Source: Platynereis dumerilii
Taxonomy: Eukaryota > Annelida > Polychaeta > Phyllodocida > Nereididae
Direction: 5' to 3'
Assembly (NCBI GenBank): GCA_026936325.1
Contig: JAPTHN010000001.1
Location: forward strand, 99,215,859 to 99,279,858
DNA: 64,000 bases
Below are positions 1 through 11,950 of this stretch, one piece after another. The notes under the pieces are model-generated. The model was not told the origin of the DNA, did not search any database, and was given only the letters and a program-made list of their open reading frames with translations. A program made the translations under genes and the position numbers. Position 1 is the stretch's first letter. Every line of letters starts with the position of its first letter.

Positions 1-195
1 AGGCCATCAAAATGTGGCCTCGAGGATGGCCTCGAGGACGAGGCCGGTCCCGAGGCCTCCATCACTTAACCAAAGACACCCGAGACCGAGGCAAGGCCAA
101 GGATTTGGCATCAGAGACCGAGCCAAGGCCGAGGCTATCAAAATATGGCCCCGAGGCCGGCCTAGAGGACGAGGCCGGCCTCGAGACCTCCAAAA
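1..195. repeat. GC-rich tandem repeat, about 131-bp period, cut by the window edge
   Basis: The word ATCAAAAT(G/A)TGGCC followed by a run of CGAGGC/GAGGACGAGGCC motifs occurs at about 6 and again at about 137, giving roughly 1.5 units. Composition (very rich in GGCC and CTCGAG) differs sharply from the AT-rich DNA around it. The array probably continues to the left of the window. Both strands stay open for short frames here only because the GC-rich repeat lacks stop codons; no protein is implied. Confidence 0.6.
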
Positions 196-1334
196 CTGCT
201 GTACGCACTGAATGGTATAGGCCACCAGATAAATTTGGAACTTTTTTTCAAGAAGGAAGTCTTTTTTCAATTCGAAACAGATCTCACTGGATCTGGTGTC
301 GTTTTATCCGCAGAGCTTTAGTATTTAGCTCTGACACCTTGACTTCTAAAGATTCTATGGCTTTTGCTTGGTGTCCATTTAATGACTTGGAAGAACTCTG
401 TTGACTTCAGAGCAGCATAGTGAGATTGCTAAGCTAATCAGTTCTGCCTGACCAAGCAAGAAGCTTTGGACCTCAACGTAATTTGACCTCACAAGGTTAA
501 AGGGGGTGGGGCCTCCGTGGGCCCTGTGTTGATCTCTGGACCTTTGAGGGCCTTCTGTGGACTTTATTCAGACCTATAGACCTTTATGGACCTTTGCTGG
601 ACTGAGGCAACATTTAATTATGAGACTCGGTGGCCTGTTTGTCACATGGTAAAACTTCGCTGTATCACTTGGCTATACTCAGTTTGAACAGTTTCTGAAG
701 AATGTGTTTCGCTGTTGCTGCAATATGTAATATCATGCAGCTTTTGTACATAATTTGTTTCGAAGAATTTTGCTGCAGTATCATATAGCTGTGAGTGTCA
801 GAACAGCTTATAGCTGTGGAAACTCCTATGTGACTCAATGTGAGTCTGTCTGACTCTGTCAACTACATGTCAATTGATCTATTATTTTAGGTTATAGTTC
901 TATGCGATTACATTTAAGTGCTTGGCGTTGTAAGACATTAGAAATGATTGGCATAGATCTGACAGGTAACAAAACCCAGAGTGTCCATTGACCAGTATAG
1001 CCTATGTGGACTATTTTGCCGTATTATTAGACATTTCTTATTTCTCCTTCAGGTGACCTTCAAGCGTTTTCTAGGTGGTATTCTTAGTATTCACATTTTA
1101 TTGGGATACTGGGTTCCAAGAAGTCCCCACCAAACATCCGCAAAGTAATATCAAGTCCACTGTACAATATACTACTGTTTGATTTACAGCACCGAGTGTC
1201 AGCCTGAGTGAATTAGATGCTTTTCTTGCAAAGGTCACCTTGAAAGGTTGCAGTGCTAAAGTATTATTGTACTCATCTCCAAGTTGACTGCTAAAGTATC
1301 TTTGTCGCAAACAAGGTAGAGCCATGCATATTGA
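196..1334. other. no gene seen
   Basis: Unique-looking AT-rich sequence. From 530 to 600 there is a loose repetition of GGACCTTT/AGACCTTTATGGACC words. I see no splice-bounded exon, RNA gene or element end. Confidence 0.5.
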
Positions 1335-1950
1335 AATTTTTTTTATACAGCAATTTTTAGAAATGAACAAAAAATCCCTTTTTTGTCGCGTCTGTCATGA
1401 AAATGAACCAAACTGTATGATTTTGGTATCAATGAATTGCAAATTCTTTCTAGAACACAACTGAGTCAAAATTTTGAGATTTTTTGCCTTCATTTAATAT
1501 CTATGTTAAGTGGCCTTTTTATATCTATAGATTTAGTTGGCTTTAATGTACACATTTAAATCTCAAACAAATGGGACGTGGTTTACTTGTGCATTAGGGA
1601 AAATGCTGTGCCTGCATGTGAATCAGTTTGCACACTTTGGCCACAAGGAATTATCAGGATATGTTCATGCACAAGTTGGTTGAAATGCACGTAAGAGAAG
1701 GGCAAAGCACTTTAGCCCATGATTATGTTTATGCACAACTAGGACATTGTACTTTGGCCCTTTCAAGTTGGCAACAAAAGCAAAATGGCTGCTGCACAAC
1801 AAGAAATGAAAACAACCAAGTTAGTGGCAATTAATGACTTTACAATGCAAATTCAATCCACATATTTTGTTGACATGTAATGATGCTACCAGGATGATGT
1901 TGATACATCAAGGTGTCCCAAATTTTCTAAAAATGCCGTTAAGCGCCTTA
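1335..1950. repeat. dispersed repeat, copy A (partners at 60.6 and 61.5 kb)
   Basis: This stretch aligns by eye, in the same order and orientation, with 60630-61400 and 61540-62100. Shared words include ATTTTGGTATCAATGAA, TTTAGCCCATGATTATG, GCACAACTAGGACAT and GGCAATTAATGACTTTACA. It is non-coding in all frames. Copies B and C are adjacent to each other about 59 kb away, so this is a dispersed family that can also amplify in tandem. No terminal repeats were recognised. Confidence 0.7.
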
Positions 1951-2948
1951 ACGGCAAAACACTTGGACCTGGTTGCACATAAGAACGACGACCTGTTGAT
2001 TATTGTTTGTGCTCTGCAAACTGAGAGTTAATTTTGTACTACTTTAGGGACCTTGTGATGTTCTGTGGCTGAGTATATTCAAGGTGCATGCTACTGATTG
2101 AGACGTTATACGTTATAAGTATCTACATGTCATGGTATTGAGGAACATTGCAGCTTTTTCCATAACCCTTTTCCCCCCTCCACCCAGATATGGATTGACT
2201 TGTCTATGCTTAGGTAGTACGACAGTAATGGCTGTTGTATTGTAGCTTAGAATTGTAGGGCTGTACGAGGGGTGACCCAAAAGTTCTGACCAATTTTTTT
2301 TGGCAGACCTTTCTATTTGAAGTAGCTATATGACATTTTACAGGAATTCGCGTTGAAGTTGACTTGTCAGTTTTCATTCAGAGGTGCTCCAGCGAAATTT
2401 GAATTTTCAAAATAGGGTTAAAACTACCGAGGTAAATCTCCGAATTTTAGCCCTAATAAGAGGGCATATTACTTTAGAAACAAAACCATCTAAGCACTGA
2501 GTCCAGAAATGGAAAATAAATTAGTAATTGCAAATTAAAAATACATTTACATGACGTATGGAAGCCTACATGACGTGTGGTAGCAACATGTTTCATTCAA
2601 ATGATTAATATCTGCTGTTGTACACAGATATAAACATACCAAGCTATCAATGGAACTGAAAAACCAAGTGTTGAAGACAAAATAAATTTATAACTGTAAA
2701 ATAAAGTAATCTTGTATCAGGTTGTCAAGGATTGTGTCTTCTATATAACACTAAAACTTTGATTGGTCAGCATGTAAAATTGGATTATAAGCTTGACAAA
2801 CACCTGTCCAGTGTTTCCATATTTCAACATCTCAGATCGCATTTTGATGAGTTTCGAGAAAATAGAAAAGAAAGAAAGTTAGAAAGAAATAAGGATAGAT
2901 CAATAGATAGATAGAGAGATAGATGGATAGGCCTCGATAGTTAGATAG

Positions 2949-3106
2949 CAGTAGCGGATCCAGGGGGGGGGTTTAGGTTTAGGGGGTTCAAACCTCTCCC
3001 CCCTTGGGCCTGTAGATTTAAAAAGATAATAAAATCCCAATATTTTTAGTACATTTCCATTTGTAAACCCCCCCCCCCATCCTACATTTTCTGGATCCGC
3101 CCCCTG
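2949..3106. mobile_element. hAT-like MITE (158 bp) nested in the GATA array
   Basis: It starts CAGTAGCGGATCCAG and ends CTGGATCCGCCCCCTG, an imperfect 15-16 bp terminal inverted repeat of the CAG...CTG type seen in hAT elements, with G-runs and C-runs just inside. The interior is AT-rich and non-coding. The 8-bp target duplication expected for hAT cannot be judged because the insertion lies in GATA repeat DNA. Confidence 0.6.
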
Positions 3107-3174
3107 GATAGAAAGATAGATAGATAGATGGATAGATAGAGAGATAGATAGATAGATGGATAGATGGATAGATG

Positions 3175-3208
<34 letters not shown>

Positions 3209-3230
3209 CTAGATAGATAGATAGATAGAG

Positions 3231-3273
<43 letters not shown>

Positions 3274-3274
3274 C

Positions 3275-3308
<34 letters not shown>

Positions 3309-3358
3309 TGTTGTTTTGTGTTTTACGCCTCCGCAGCACCTTAATAGGCTGATATATA
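3309..3358 (-). mobile_element. 5'-truncated SINE tail inside the microsatellite
   Basis: On the minus strand this reads ATTAAGGTGCTGCGGAGG followed by CGTAAAACACA, matching the last about 45 bp of the SINE at 23955-24201 (ATTAAGGTGCTGCAGAGG, CGTAAAACACA). Only the 3' end was inserted. Target duplication cannot be seen within the GATA repeats. Confidence 0.65.
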
Positions 3359-3397
3359 GACAGATAGATAGACAGATAGATAGACAGATAGATAGAC

Positions 3398-3452
<55 letters not shown>

Positions 3453-3482
3453 AGACAGACAGACAGATAGATAGACAGGCTG

Positions 3483-3483
3483 G

Positions 3484-3526
<43 letters not shown>
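3483..3526. repeat. (TTGA)n microsatellite
   Basis: About eleven perfect TTGA/ATTG units directly adjoining the GATA array. The same compound pairing occurs at 27.4 kb on the other strand. Confidence 0.9.
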
Positions 3527-4824
3527 CACCTTCAATACAGAGCTAATTCTTTAAACAATCGCAAAATGCGGTCTGGGATTGTCAGATGTGGTCCATAAAT
3601 TATAATTAGGTGATCAATCATTATGCTACACTTGATAATTGAAGATTACGGAAAAGACTTGCCAAATCCGTGATATACAAAGTTTCACAGTTTCAGTTTG
3701 TTTAAGGTTGCATATTTTCCGAGATAAACAGGACTATCTGATGCAAGAGGCTTTGAATTCACACATTCTTTACACACATAAAAATGAATGGAAATTGGTT
3801 ACATATGAGTAACTTTCTACCACACGTCACGTAGAGCCAAATTGCATGGTCCCAGTGATTCTGAAGTCTACTTCTACGCGAATTACTGTAACAGAATCAA
3901 TTTCAGGTATTTCACTATCAATTTTTGAAAATATGGTATCTGTTCAAACATTTTAAATAACTTTTCTGTTGCCATGGAAACAGAAGGTCAGTGCACCCAG
4001 CGCAGCTCAATTTTTTTAGGCCAAATCCAAGTGTCTAGGCTTGTAAATAACCTATGAATTTACTGTAAATATGCAATGGATGATCATGAAAAATATTATT
4101 TGGAAACCTAACAGCATCTCAAAGTTTTTCATTTACATTTGAAGTCACTGTAAATCAGTTTAACCCATGTGCTGAGGCGACCACCTGGGTCCTCCAAACT
4201 GGGCAGTTTCTAAATTGTGGAATTTCAGTGTAAGTGGCTACTGCTTCATTTCTCGTTATGACTATTATTTCTTTAATTTTTGAACTGGTATATATATTTT
4301 GATATCACAAAAAGTAACAAAAGGCCAAATCTGGTAATTAAAGCAGATCAGATTTGGTTTTGAACATAAGGTTCTTGAGAACTGCCTCTTGACAGCATAT
4401 TGTTTCAGCCAAACCATCCCAAGCGCTGTTAGGCAACTGCAGGAAAAAGCCTTTAATAATGCCTCAGCTGATCAGGTTGAAATATAAATAAAAGTTTATA
4501 ATCTAGTGGAAGATATCTTGGTAGAATGCAAGCTTATCAGGAAATACATTTTCTTGGAATCATTTGCTTTTTTATTATAAATTCTCTGACTTTTAACACA
4601 GCTAATTTGCTGAATTTCGTGTGAGAAGTTGAGCTGCGCTGGGTGCACTGACCTCTCGTAACCATGGTAACAGAACAGTAACTTAAACAATTCTTACAGT
4701 CTTGATTTTTTTCAAAATAGATGGTCAAATACCTGAAATTTATTCTGTGAAAATTTCATTTAGCTATCTCAAATAGAAATGTCTGCCAAAAAAATTGGTC
4801 AGAACTTTTGGGACACCCATCGTA

Positions 4825-5329
4825 CATGACTGCATGGCTGCACACTTGTCTCAGAGTTGGGAAGGCTCATGTTGAACCTACCCATTTATTTGAAATGTAA
4901 TTTCAGATTTGTGCAGATTTTGAAAATACCGCAAATTTTTATTCTTGCTCAGCAACTTACAAAAAAGGAAAACAACAGATACTTTTTACAATGTAAAGAA
5001 ACCAGGTTGCTTTGGAACTGCTTTGCCTGAGGATACAAGTGTCTTCTTACCTCTGCTCCTGAGTTGCACTTTGTTACATGGAAGTGTCAGCCTGGTCATT
5101 CGATACATGTCCCCAAAGGTCTGATGGTTAACAGATATGACCATCTTATTTTCTTCTAAATGTCTACTTCAATTTGTAGACACTCCAAGTGAATGAAATA
5201 TATTGGATATATGGAGATGGGTGTTGGCCTGTTACTGCAGGCATCCAAGAAGTCACAGATTTATTCAAACTTAAACTAGCCTGAATTTCTATTTTATTTT
5301 GGATTTTTAGTCACTAAATGTGGTCTCTT
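4825..5329. other. no gene seen; expected 5' part of a Tc1 element not recognisable
   Basis: AT-rich sequence between the mariner-like element and the Tc1 transposase relic. I looked for the left inverted repeat of the Tc1 copy (CACTGCTCAAAAAAATT) and did not find it. Confidence 0.4.
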
Positions 5330-6202
5330 GGCTCTGGCAGAGGTACAGGTACACTGAACTGTATGACAGAAGACCTGAAAAGGGCAGACACTGCTCCATT
5401 ACGCAGCAACAGGACCATTATCCCCTTCAAATTCGGCATTGGCGTCGTCATTCGACTGAAAAATGACTGTGATAATGCCTCAAATTTCGTAATCTTGGCC
5501 CGAAAAAGTTAGGGACCATCTGCATGAAGAACATTTGAGATGCAGAAAGTGTGTTTTTGCTCCTCCAATTGCCCCGCATCGCCATGCATCACCATTGGAG
5601 TTCAACAGGGAGCCCCTGTTTTAGCAGTTGTGTCAGCAGTGACCTCTATTGTCTGTTGGTGCAAGCAGGTCTCATTTTTGACATTCGGTCATCACGTCTC
5701 TGTGAGAAGAAGCCCATGGGGATAATTTTGTGAGTGTGACATTTTCAAACGTGAAGATGTTTTGGGAGCTTTTTTATGGTCAGGGATGCCTTGTAATTGG
5801 ATGGGTACACAGAGTGTATGGAGTGCATACAGGACAAATGAATGGCATGATGTGCAGCAATAGACTTGTGCAAATCACATGGTAGCCTAATTTTGTGTCA
5901 GTTGAAGAGAATTGTCTGCTCATGCATGAAAATGCACATCTGCAACCTGCTTGGGTGACCATGGCTCATCTTAAATTGGGAGGTATTGCAATGATGGTCT
6001 GTCAAGAAAGGTCATCAGACCTCAATTCCATGGAACTTGTGTAGGACATCCTCTAAAGTGTGTTTCCTGGCAGCCGCAGCCTCCATGGACCATACAGGAA
6101 CATGAACAAAAAAAAATTTGAGTTGCCCAGGCTCCCCCAATTGACCACCCGCATGTCAATCAAAAGCATTGCAATCTCATTCATTAATTTTTTTGAGCAG
6201 TG
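5330..6202 (+). mobile_element. decayed Tc1-like DNA transposon, 5' end missing
   Basis: The right end reads AATTTTTTTGAGCAGTG followed by TA (6203-6204), which is the reverse complement of the common Tc1 terminal word CACTGCTCAAAAAAATT. Upstream, 5345-5510 translates to a helix-turn-helix-like stretch (TEDLKRADTAPLRSNRT then IIPFKFGIGVVIRLK), as in the DNA-binding half of Tc1 transposases, and 5757-6056 matches the catalytic half. The left inverted repeat was not found, so the copy is truncated or heavily diverged. Confidence 0.7.
5757..6056 (+). pseudogene. Tc1 transposase, C-terminal half, broken
   Basis: One frame reads MFWELFYGQGCLVIGW, then HENAHLQPAW, then RSSDLNSMELV-stop-DIL. This follows the family pattern VMVWGxFxxxG...DNARPHTA...SPDLNPIEHLWD, so the second Asp of the DDE triad is replaced by Glu (ENA) and the final Glu region is SMELV. 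There are two in-frame stops (after ITW, and replacing Trp in LWD) before the natural-length end. DDE transposases cut and paste at TA sites; this copy cannot be active. Confidence 0.7.
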
Positions 6203-6204
6203 TA

Positions 6205-7100
6205 TTTCCATGACTAGAATAAGCAGACTTGTGCTCCAGAGCTTAGCAGAGTGTCGGACAAAATGCTCAAGAAACTAATTAGAAAGCAAGGAAGTCTTCA
6301 GTTACAATCAACTTACTTAATGCTTGTAAAGGGCGCATCATGTTGCTAACATGACACATTGGCCCAAATTTCATTGCACCATTTTTTTTTATCATCACTC
6401 ACAGAACAACTGTAAGATAACCTTATTGATCACAATCAATGCTATATGGTGTCAAAAATCCTGTTTGTGTTAATTTGCTTTTGGTAATACATGTAGAGTG
6501 TTTTATAAATACATACACACTTATTATCATCATCAGCAAATTAACACATCTCATATTATAAAGTGCTTGTTCTGTTTGGCTAGACAAAGCATCCTTAATG
6601 AGCAGTCAATGTTTTGTGAGAAGTTGTATCGACAAACCATACGGTCAATAGCCTTTGTAAAATATTGGAAAAAAATGCTCTCATCCTGTCTACAAGTGGA
6701 CAGCTGTTACATTGCCTCTTCTTTTTCCAACCTTGGCAGATCAGCTGTCATGTGTTGCCACCTAGTGACTAGTGTGCTATTCCGCAAGCTCCTGCGAGCA
6801 GTCCACATCATTTCAGTCTGAGGAACTCATACAATTTTGTCTGGAAGAAACCGGGGCTGTTTATGAGTGTGCTGATGACCTTGTCTACTTCCTTAGAGAA
6901 TGTGATTGTTGAGTCTGACTCTGGTATACATCAATGTTGAATAGAAATTTTGTGGATGTTCAATGAAATTGGAACTATTTCTTAGGACAGCAATGATGTA
7001 GCATAGAAAATAAACTTTTGTGCCAGGTGGCAGCAACATGCAGTTCTCATTTTCACCAGACTGGCTCTCATCATCTGTTTTGTACTGGTTGCAATTGTAC
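6205..7100. other. no gene seen
   Basis: AT-rich. A 107-codon open frame at 6498-6821 has no recognisable domain, unusual composition (many Cys, Tyr and Phe) and no splice support, so it is left out. Confidence 0.4.
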
Positions 7101-7102
7101 TA

Positions 7103-8725
7103 CAGTCCTGGACATAAGTTCTGTCGCATCCGAATGTTATTGACAGAACTGTTAATAACTTGGCTTGTGATTGACTGATTTTGACAAGAAATAGCTTAAA
7201 TGAAAGCCAATACCATCTACAACTTGCTTATATTGCAAAAATTAAGTTTCATGTCAGTCTGAATATTCTAGAAATTAATAATAAGAGTCTGTCACAAATG
7301 TGCTTGGACAAAAGTCTTGTCGCATGCATAAACTTAATGCTGAAAATTTGTTTTAATGATTACAGAAATTGCAAATATGATGCAAAAATGTTGTAGATCT
7401 TAGTCATGGTGTAACAGGATGAAAAAAATATCATTTTGCATGAATCCCTGATCTTTGAAGACAATATCCAAGTGTTTTGGGTGAAATATCAACATTTCAA
7501 GAGAAATAATCATCAAGGATATCAGATAATGCAGAAAAATATCAAAAGTTCCTCAATATCCTTCAGAATGATCTTCCCTACCTCCTGTCCCATTTTGGTG
7601 GGCATTTGATGAGGGTACATCATTTAAGGTGACGGAGCAGATGCAAAGGGAGCTTCATAATTTGTCAAAAAATTAATGTAAGGACCAAATTTGCACTCAT
7701 GTATTCCAATGATCATTATTTTGGGCCTGTATTTGATGATGCTTGTGATAAGGTACATTTATATGCCCTAAGTTAGGGATGAATCAGGTTTTTGTACTTT
7801 TTGCACATGGGTTGTACCTCTTGGTGACACAGGCCGAGCCGCACGGTAATTAATTTTTCAATTTTTTATCAAAAATGACATTATGACTGCACAAAAGTTG
7901 CACCAATAATGCACATGTTCTGTTAAAACTTACATGAATGCAATTTATCAAGACTTGACTGAAATTGACCATGACAATGAAAAACAAAAATACGGTCTCG
8001 GAGTAAGAAATTGATCAAGATGGCAAGGGGACCATATAATAAACAATAGCTTTGGACAAGAACAAAATTTAGTCGTCAGTTATTGTAAACCACTGCCATG
8101 GTGTGACTTTGAAGCCAAACGGCAGAGTTTGTATAAGTGCAGCCCTCACTTTAATTTTTCTTGTCAACGTGGCACGTTCCATCATATCTGCTCTGCCATC
8201 GGGAATGCAATAATCTCAATTTCCGTGATCCCATGTCCTCTAAAATAAGTTGGAAGGCAGGGAAGACAATTCCAAAGAATATTTATGAATCAAAGAAAGC
8301 ATTGGTCTGTATTATCTATCACTTTTGATGATTATTATTGTTACTGAGTCGATAATTCACATGAGTCCTCATGAAACCCCATGGATATTGTTCTACAAGA
8401 TCATTGAGTTGACCAAAGTGACTTTTTTTTATTCTCCTGTATCATGACTAAATGCTCGGATATTTTTTCTTCATTTTAACAGTTTCAGACATTAATTTAG
8501 ACAATTATTTAGCATAACTTCTTGCATGCGACAGGACTTTTGTCCAGGCACATTTTGGACACACTGTCAATATTAATTTCTACGATATTCAGATTGAGAC
8601 AAAACTTTAATTTCGCAATATAAGCATGTCTTAGAAGGACTTGGCTTTCATTTGAGCCATGTCTGATTAAAATCTGTTCAGTACAAGTCAAATTATTGGC
8701 AATTGTATCTGTGACATGTACTTCT
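7103..8725. mobile_element. long inverted-repeat element, non-autonomous
   Basis: Two arms of about 190 bp are inverted to each other: 7155-7345 and 8515-8700. Shared words, read outside-in, include CAAATGAAAGCCAA (TAAATGAAAGCCAA on the left), TGCTTATATTGC and GTGC(T/C)TGGACAAAAGTC(T/C)TG followed by TCGCATGC. The left outer end TACAGTCCTGGACATAAG resembles Tc1/mariner tips, and its GGACATAAGTTCTGTCGC recurs inside each arm as GGACAAAAGTC(T/C)TGTCGC, so the termini were duplicated internally. The 1.1-kb centre has no transposase-like frame. The right outer end is diverged and its position is approximate. Confidence 0.6.
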
Positions 8726-9581
8726 AATTCTTGTCATTAGAAAAATATAAGTTGTGAAATTAATATCTGAAGATTTAGTCAAAGTTTACAGCGTTGAAGT
8801 TTTAAATAGTCTTAAACTGACCATGTACATTGTAGAGGCCATGGCAGTCAACAGTCATCAGAACGGATGATGTAGATCTCATCCAATCTGCAGTTGAATG
8901 AATTTGTTAGGATATCATGCTAAACACTGAAATAGGGAAACCGCAGCTAGTTTCATACTTGACTTTCTGGTGGTTGCCTTTTTTTAGTCTACGTACTGTA
9001 TTTGCTCAGTGTTTTAAAGCTGCAGATATATTTGAGTAGAAACTGATCCTCTTGCAGTTATGATTTCTATAATTCCATATTTACCTCTGTTGCAGTATTT
9101 AATTGCTACAAATATCTTTGCTCATGCAGATATGCCTGGTTAGCACATATGCAGAATGATGCTAATAATTAAATTACGGTTGCATAACTGCATTTTCAGT
9201 TGGAAAATTCATTAAAAATTAATGACAGCTTGATTTGTTTATCATGTGGTAATTTGAAACTCTCTAATTTGTAAGTTACGATATTCTGTTCTGGGCGGAA
9301 CTCTATCAAGAGCATCAATTAGGTTTAATTAAATTATGGCCTATGATAATTAAAGTAAGATCATGAGGGAAAGTTCTGCACAGATCAACTTGGAAGAACT
9401 CTCTTCATATGATATTAATAAGAAGAGAGCAGGCTGCAAATTGATTTGTCACCAGATACACAATTCGGCCTCAAGTTAACAAACATGTCATTGGTAGGCC
9501 TATGGTATAGGTCTACAACACAGCTCTGTAGGAGTGTAGGTAACATAAAAATTATATTAAATATCTATTGTGGTGTTTCTA
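8726..9581. other. no gene seen
   Basis: AT-rich with many AATTAA words. No exon or element ends recognised. Confidence 0.4.
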
Positions 9582-9606
9582 CAAATTCAATTCAATTCAA
9601 TTCAAG
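9582..9606 (-). repeat. (TTGAA)n pentamer run, possible LINE 3' tail
   Basis: Four to five TTGAA units on the minus strand. CR1/L2-group LINEs commonly end in short reiterated words rather than poly(A), and the intact LINE in this window ends in CAAAT repeats. The sequence preceding it on the minus strand (to about 9850) could be a 3' UTR remnant, but no reverse-transcriptase sequence was found, so this is tentative. Confidence 0.3.
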
Positions 9607-10348
9607 TTATGGAGCTCACCAAATGATGGCATGGAACCAGTATAGTTACATTCAAATAAAGGAAATAGCACCAACTGGGTAAATAAATGTATAAATACCA
9701 ACTGGTATAGGTATATATAATACAGGTAATTGTGGTTACTCTTCCAAAAATTAAACAATACAGATGTTGTCTCTATAAATTTGTCTATTTTACTGTTAGT
9801 ATATAACAATCTGCATCTTTATATACATATATATAAGCCATACACCGATCAGAGTATTTGCCCTTTTTCCCTCTGCCTATTGGCCTTCAACATATTAGCC
9901 ATAGACATCACAGAGAAAACCGAATCAAGACAGAAGGACAGATATAGATCAAGCGGCTTAGTATAGATTAAGATAGATTAGGAGAGTCACAGAGCACATA
10001 CTAATCCTGCAGTGACCTTCATTCGGTTGTGACAAAGCTTCCACCAGTAACTGTTGTTGCCTTGGGTGTCACAATCTGATCAGATATCAAACAAACTAGT
10101 TAGCACAGGTGTAGGCATATGTATCGATAGCAGCAAACTCTGATTATCCCATAATCCTAAGGGTAGGCCTATAAGATGACAGAGAATGACAATAGAGGGA
10201 AATATTTTAAAGAAACTTAGAGAATAAAGGTACGTTTTTACATTGTCAATACTATGTTTGCTTCAGAAAATGCTCACACAGACACACACTGTACATGCAT
10301 GCATTCTATTGATCTGAAGGACTGTCCATCATGTATACTGATAGTATA
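9607..10348. other. no gene seen
   Basis: AT-rich sequence with a TA-rich patch near 9700-9850. No coding signal recognised. Confidence 0.4.
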
Positions 10349-11304
10349 GGGTAAGGTGGGGGAAATCCGCCCCCCTTTTCACATATATTCCTTGCTCAGT
10401 CCCTCACCTTTATGAAAAATGAACATTTTATTTCAGGCAATGATGGAATATATACATCTGAACATATCTGGAAACTTACATGCTTTAATTCAACTCCTTT
10501 GAGCCAACATCACCATATGAATGTTCAATCTCAGGGGGCGGATTTGCCCCAGAAGTGTGGGGCAAATCCGCCCCCCTTGAGTTTTGGTTATAAATGACAA
10601 GAAACATTTGGCTTCTGAAGTAAATTCTATTCTTATATTAAGCCCTGGCTCTTCTGGGTGTACTGACAAACATGTAAGGATCGTTTCACAATTTATGTGT
10701 GAGAATAAAAAAAGTTTGCATTTGGCATATTCAACATACACTAAAACATGGCAAAAATTCTTAATTTCATCTCAATTAAAATCATAATCACCATTAGTGG
10801 AGCTTCATGACAAAATAGAGTGACTTACAAGGCATATCTCGTGTTTGCATGTTTTTAACATGAGAATCAGAAGGGACGGAATTGCCCCATGGACAAGGGG
10901 CGGAATTGCCCCCGACCCCTGAAAATTATGAGGGTGTTATTTTCTAAATATGCATTTTATTGATTGGTGAAATCTCTTGCACATGTGAAGTCGTTGAATA
11001 AACATTGCTATTAATGACAATAAGTAATGTGTTTATACAACATGTACCTGTAAAACACCTCAGTTTTGAAAGTTTCAATTGCACATTGAAATTGCTTAGT
11101 GATGAGATGTATGTCTTCTTTCTCAGTTGTAGTCCAAACAAAACTATGTAACAGCCTAATCTCTGTGTTTCAGTGGTCTCTAGACACACAAGCACTAATC
11201 TGCACGAGAAATATTTATTGTCATTTATATTTTGGGTCATGAGAGAACTTTTTCTCCTCAAGGGGGCGGATTTGCCCCGGGGGCGGATTTCCCCCACCTT
11301 ACCC
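10349..11304. mobile_element. 956-bp DNA transposon with internally reiterated terminal word
   Basis: Ends are exact inverted repeats: GGGTAAGGTGGGGGAAATCC (plus GCCCCC) on the left and its reverse complement on the right, flanked by TATA on both sides (10345-10348, 11305-11308), so the target duplication is TATA or TA. The subterminal word GGGGCGGATTTGCCCC, itself nearly palindromic, is repeated inside at 10534-10550, 10558-10576 (inverted), 10873-10888, 10897-10913 (as CGGAATTGCCCC) and 11262-11295. No transposase frame is present, so the copy is non-autonomous. Family not assigned. The element at 19187-20052 has the same architecture with a different word. Confidence 0.7.
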
Positions 11305-11308
11305 TATA

Positions 11309-11887
11309 TCTTTGTCTGTCAGACTGTCATGAACATGACGTGATTCGTATTTATTGCACCACCACCCATTATGTTTCCATGCTGCTATAATTTATTGTCT
11401 AAAGTTTGAAGACAGAACTTTGTTCGACAAGCATTGTATCCTCCCCAGGTGATGTTTAATGACAAAATGAAAAATCAACTAGTTTGAAATAAATAAATTA
11501 ATCTTTCCACAGACCATTTGTTGCATTTGTTCACATTTGATTGTTCTAACCTTCACCTGTTTTACTAATTACAGAATTGAATTTTCTTTGTGTTTCGCGG
11601 ATTGGCTGTGTCAAATGATTGGCCTTGCGATGTATCATGTCACTTGTTTTACCAATTAAACTATACTTTTCTCGAACCTATTTCTCCTACAATGTCCTAT
11701 ATCTACTTAAATTTACCTATTTATCTATCTTTTTGTCTCCATATATAAGTGAGTAAGACTCAGTTTGTCATAAACTAAAGGACAGTGCCGCTCATGCTTC
11801 TGCTGCTATTTCTTTTTCTTCCGTTCTTTCCTTCTGCCATACTTTAATTCCTCCCTCCCTTCATTCCTTCCGTTCTTCCTTCCTTTT
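11309..11887. other. no gene; pyrimidine-rich tract
   Basis: Unique AT-rich DNA followed by a tract rich in CTTCC/TTCCT from about 11790 to 11886 that continues at 11953-12030 beyond the LINE tail. Confidence 0.5.
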
Positions 11888-11950
11888 TCAAAGTCAAAGT
11901 CAAAGTAATCTTTATTTTAAGTCGGATATATTTGTACAAAAAATAAAAAT
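11888..11950 (-). mobile_element. 3' end of a LINE, minus strand
   Basis: Read on the minus strand the sequence ends AAAATAAAGATTACTTTGAC followed by TTTGAC repeats. A polyadenylation-like AATAAA followed by a reiterated hexamer is the typical 3' terminus of CR1/L2-type non-LTR retrotransposons. Only about 60 bp is recognisable; it interrupts a pyrimidine tract, consistent with a 5'-truncated insertion. Confidence 0.5.

Larger units (their letters stand above)
2898..3479. repeat. (GATA)n microsatellite, interrupted
   Basis: Degenerate GATA/GACA/GGATA repeats from 2898, interrupted by the MITE at 2949-3106 and a SINE tail at 3309-3358, purest between 3177 and 3308 and between 3395 and 3450. 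The minus-strand open frames reading LSIYLSIY are translations of this repeat and are not genes. Confidence 0.9.
2266..4822. mobile_element. Tc1/mariner-like non-autonomous foldback element, TA-flanked
   Basis: Terminal inverted repeats of about 70 bp: the left end begins CGAGGGGTGACCCAAAAG and the reverse complement of the right end begins CGATGGGTGTCCCAAAAG, each followed by TTCTGACCAA and matching on through GGCAGAC and TTCTATTTGA. Each end is bordered by TA (2264-2265, 4823-4824), the duplication typical of Tc1/mariner. No transposase frame remains. Inside are further inverted pairs: 2335-2395 against 3830-3890 (sharing ATTCGCGT), and 3895-4010 against 4625-4745 (sharing GGTCAGTGCACCCAGCGCAG). 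It therefore looks like a composite of two related foldback copies. It hosts a nested MITE, a SINE tail and long microsatellites, which account for much of its 2.56 kb. The superfamily call is by ends and TSD only. Confidence 0.75.

Noticed and set aside
12-404. 130-codon plus frame rich in Arg, Gly and Pro
   Set aside because: It runs through a GC-rich tandem repeat that lacks stops and then into AT-rich DNA with no domain or splice support.
3082-3535. Minus-strand frames rich in LSIY and SINQ
   Set aside because: They are translations of GATA and TTGA microsatellites; same for 27388-27615.
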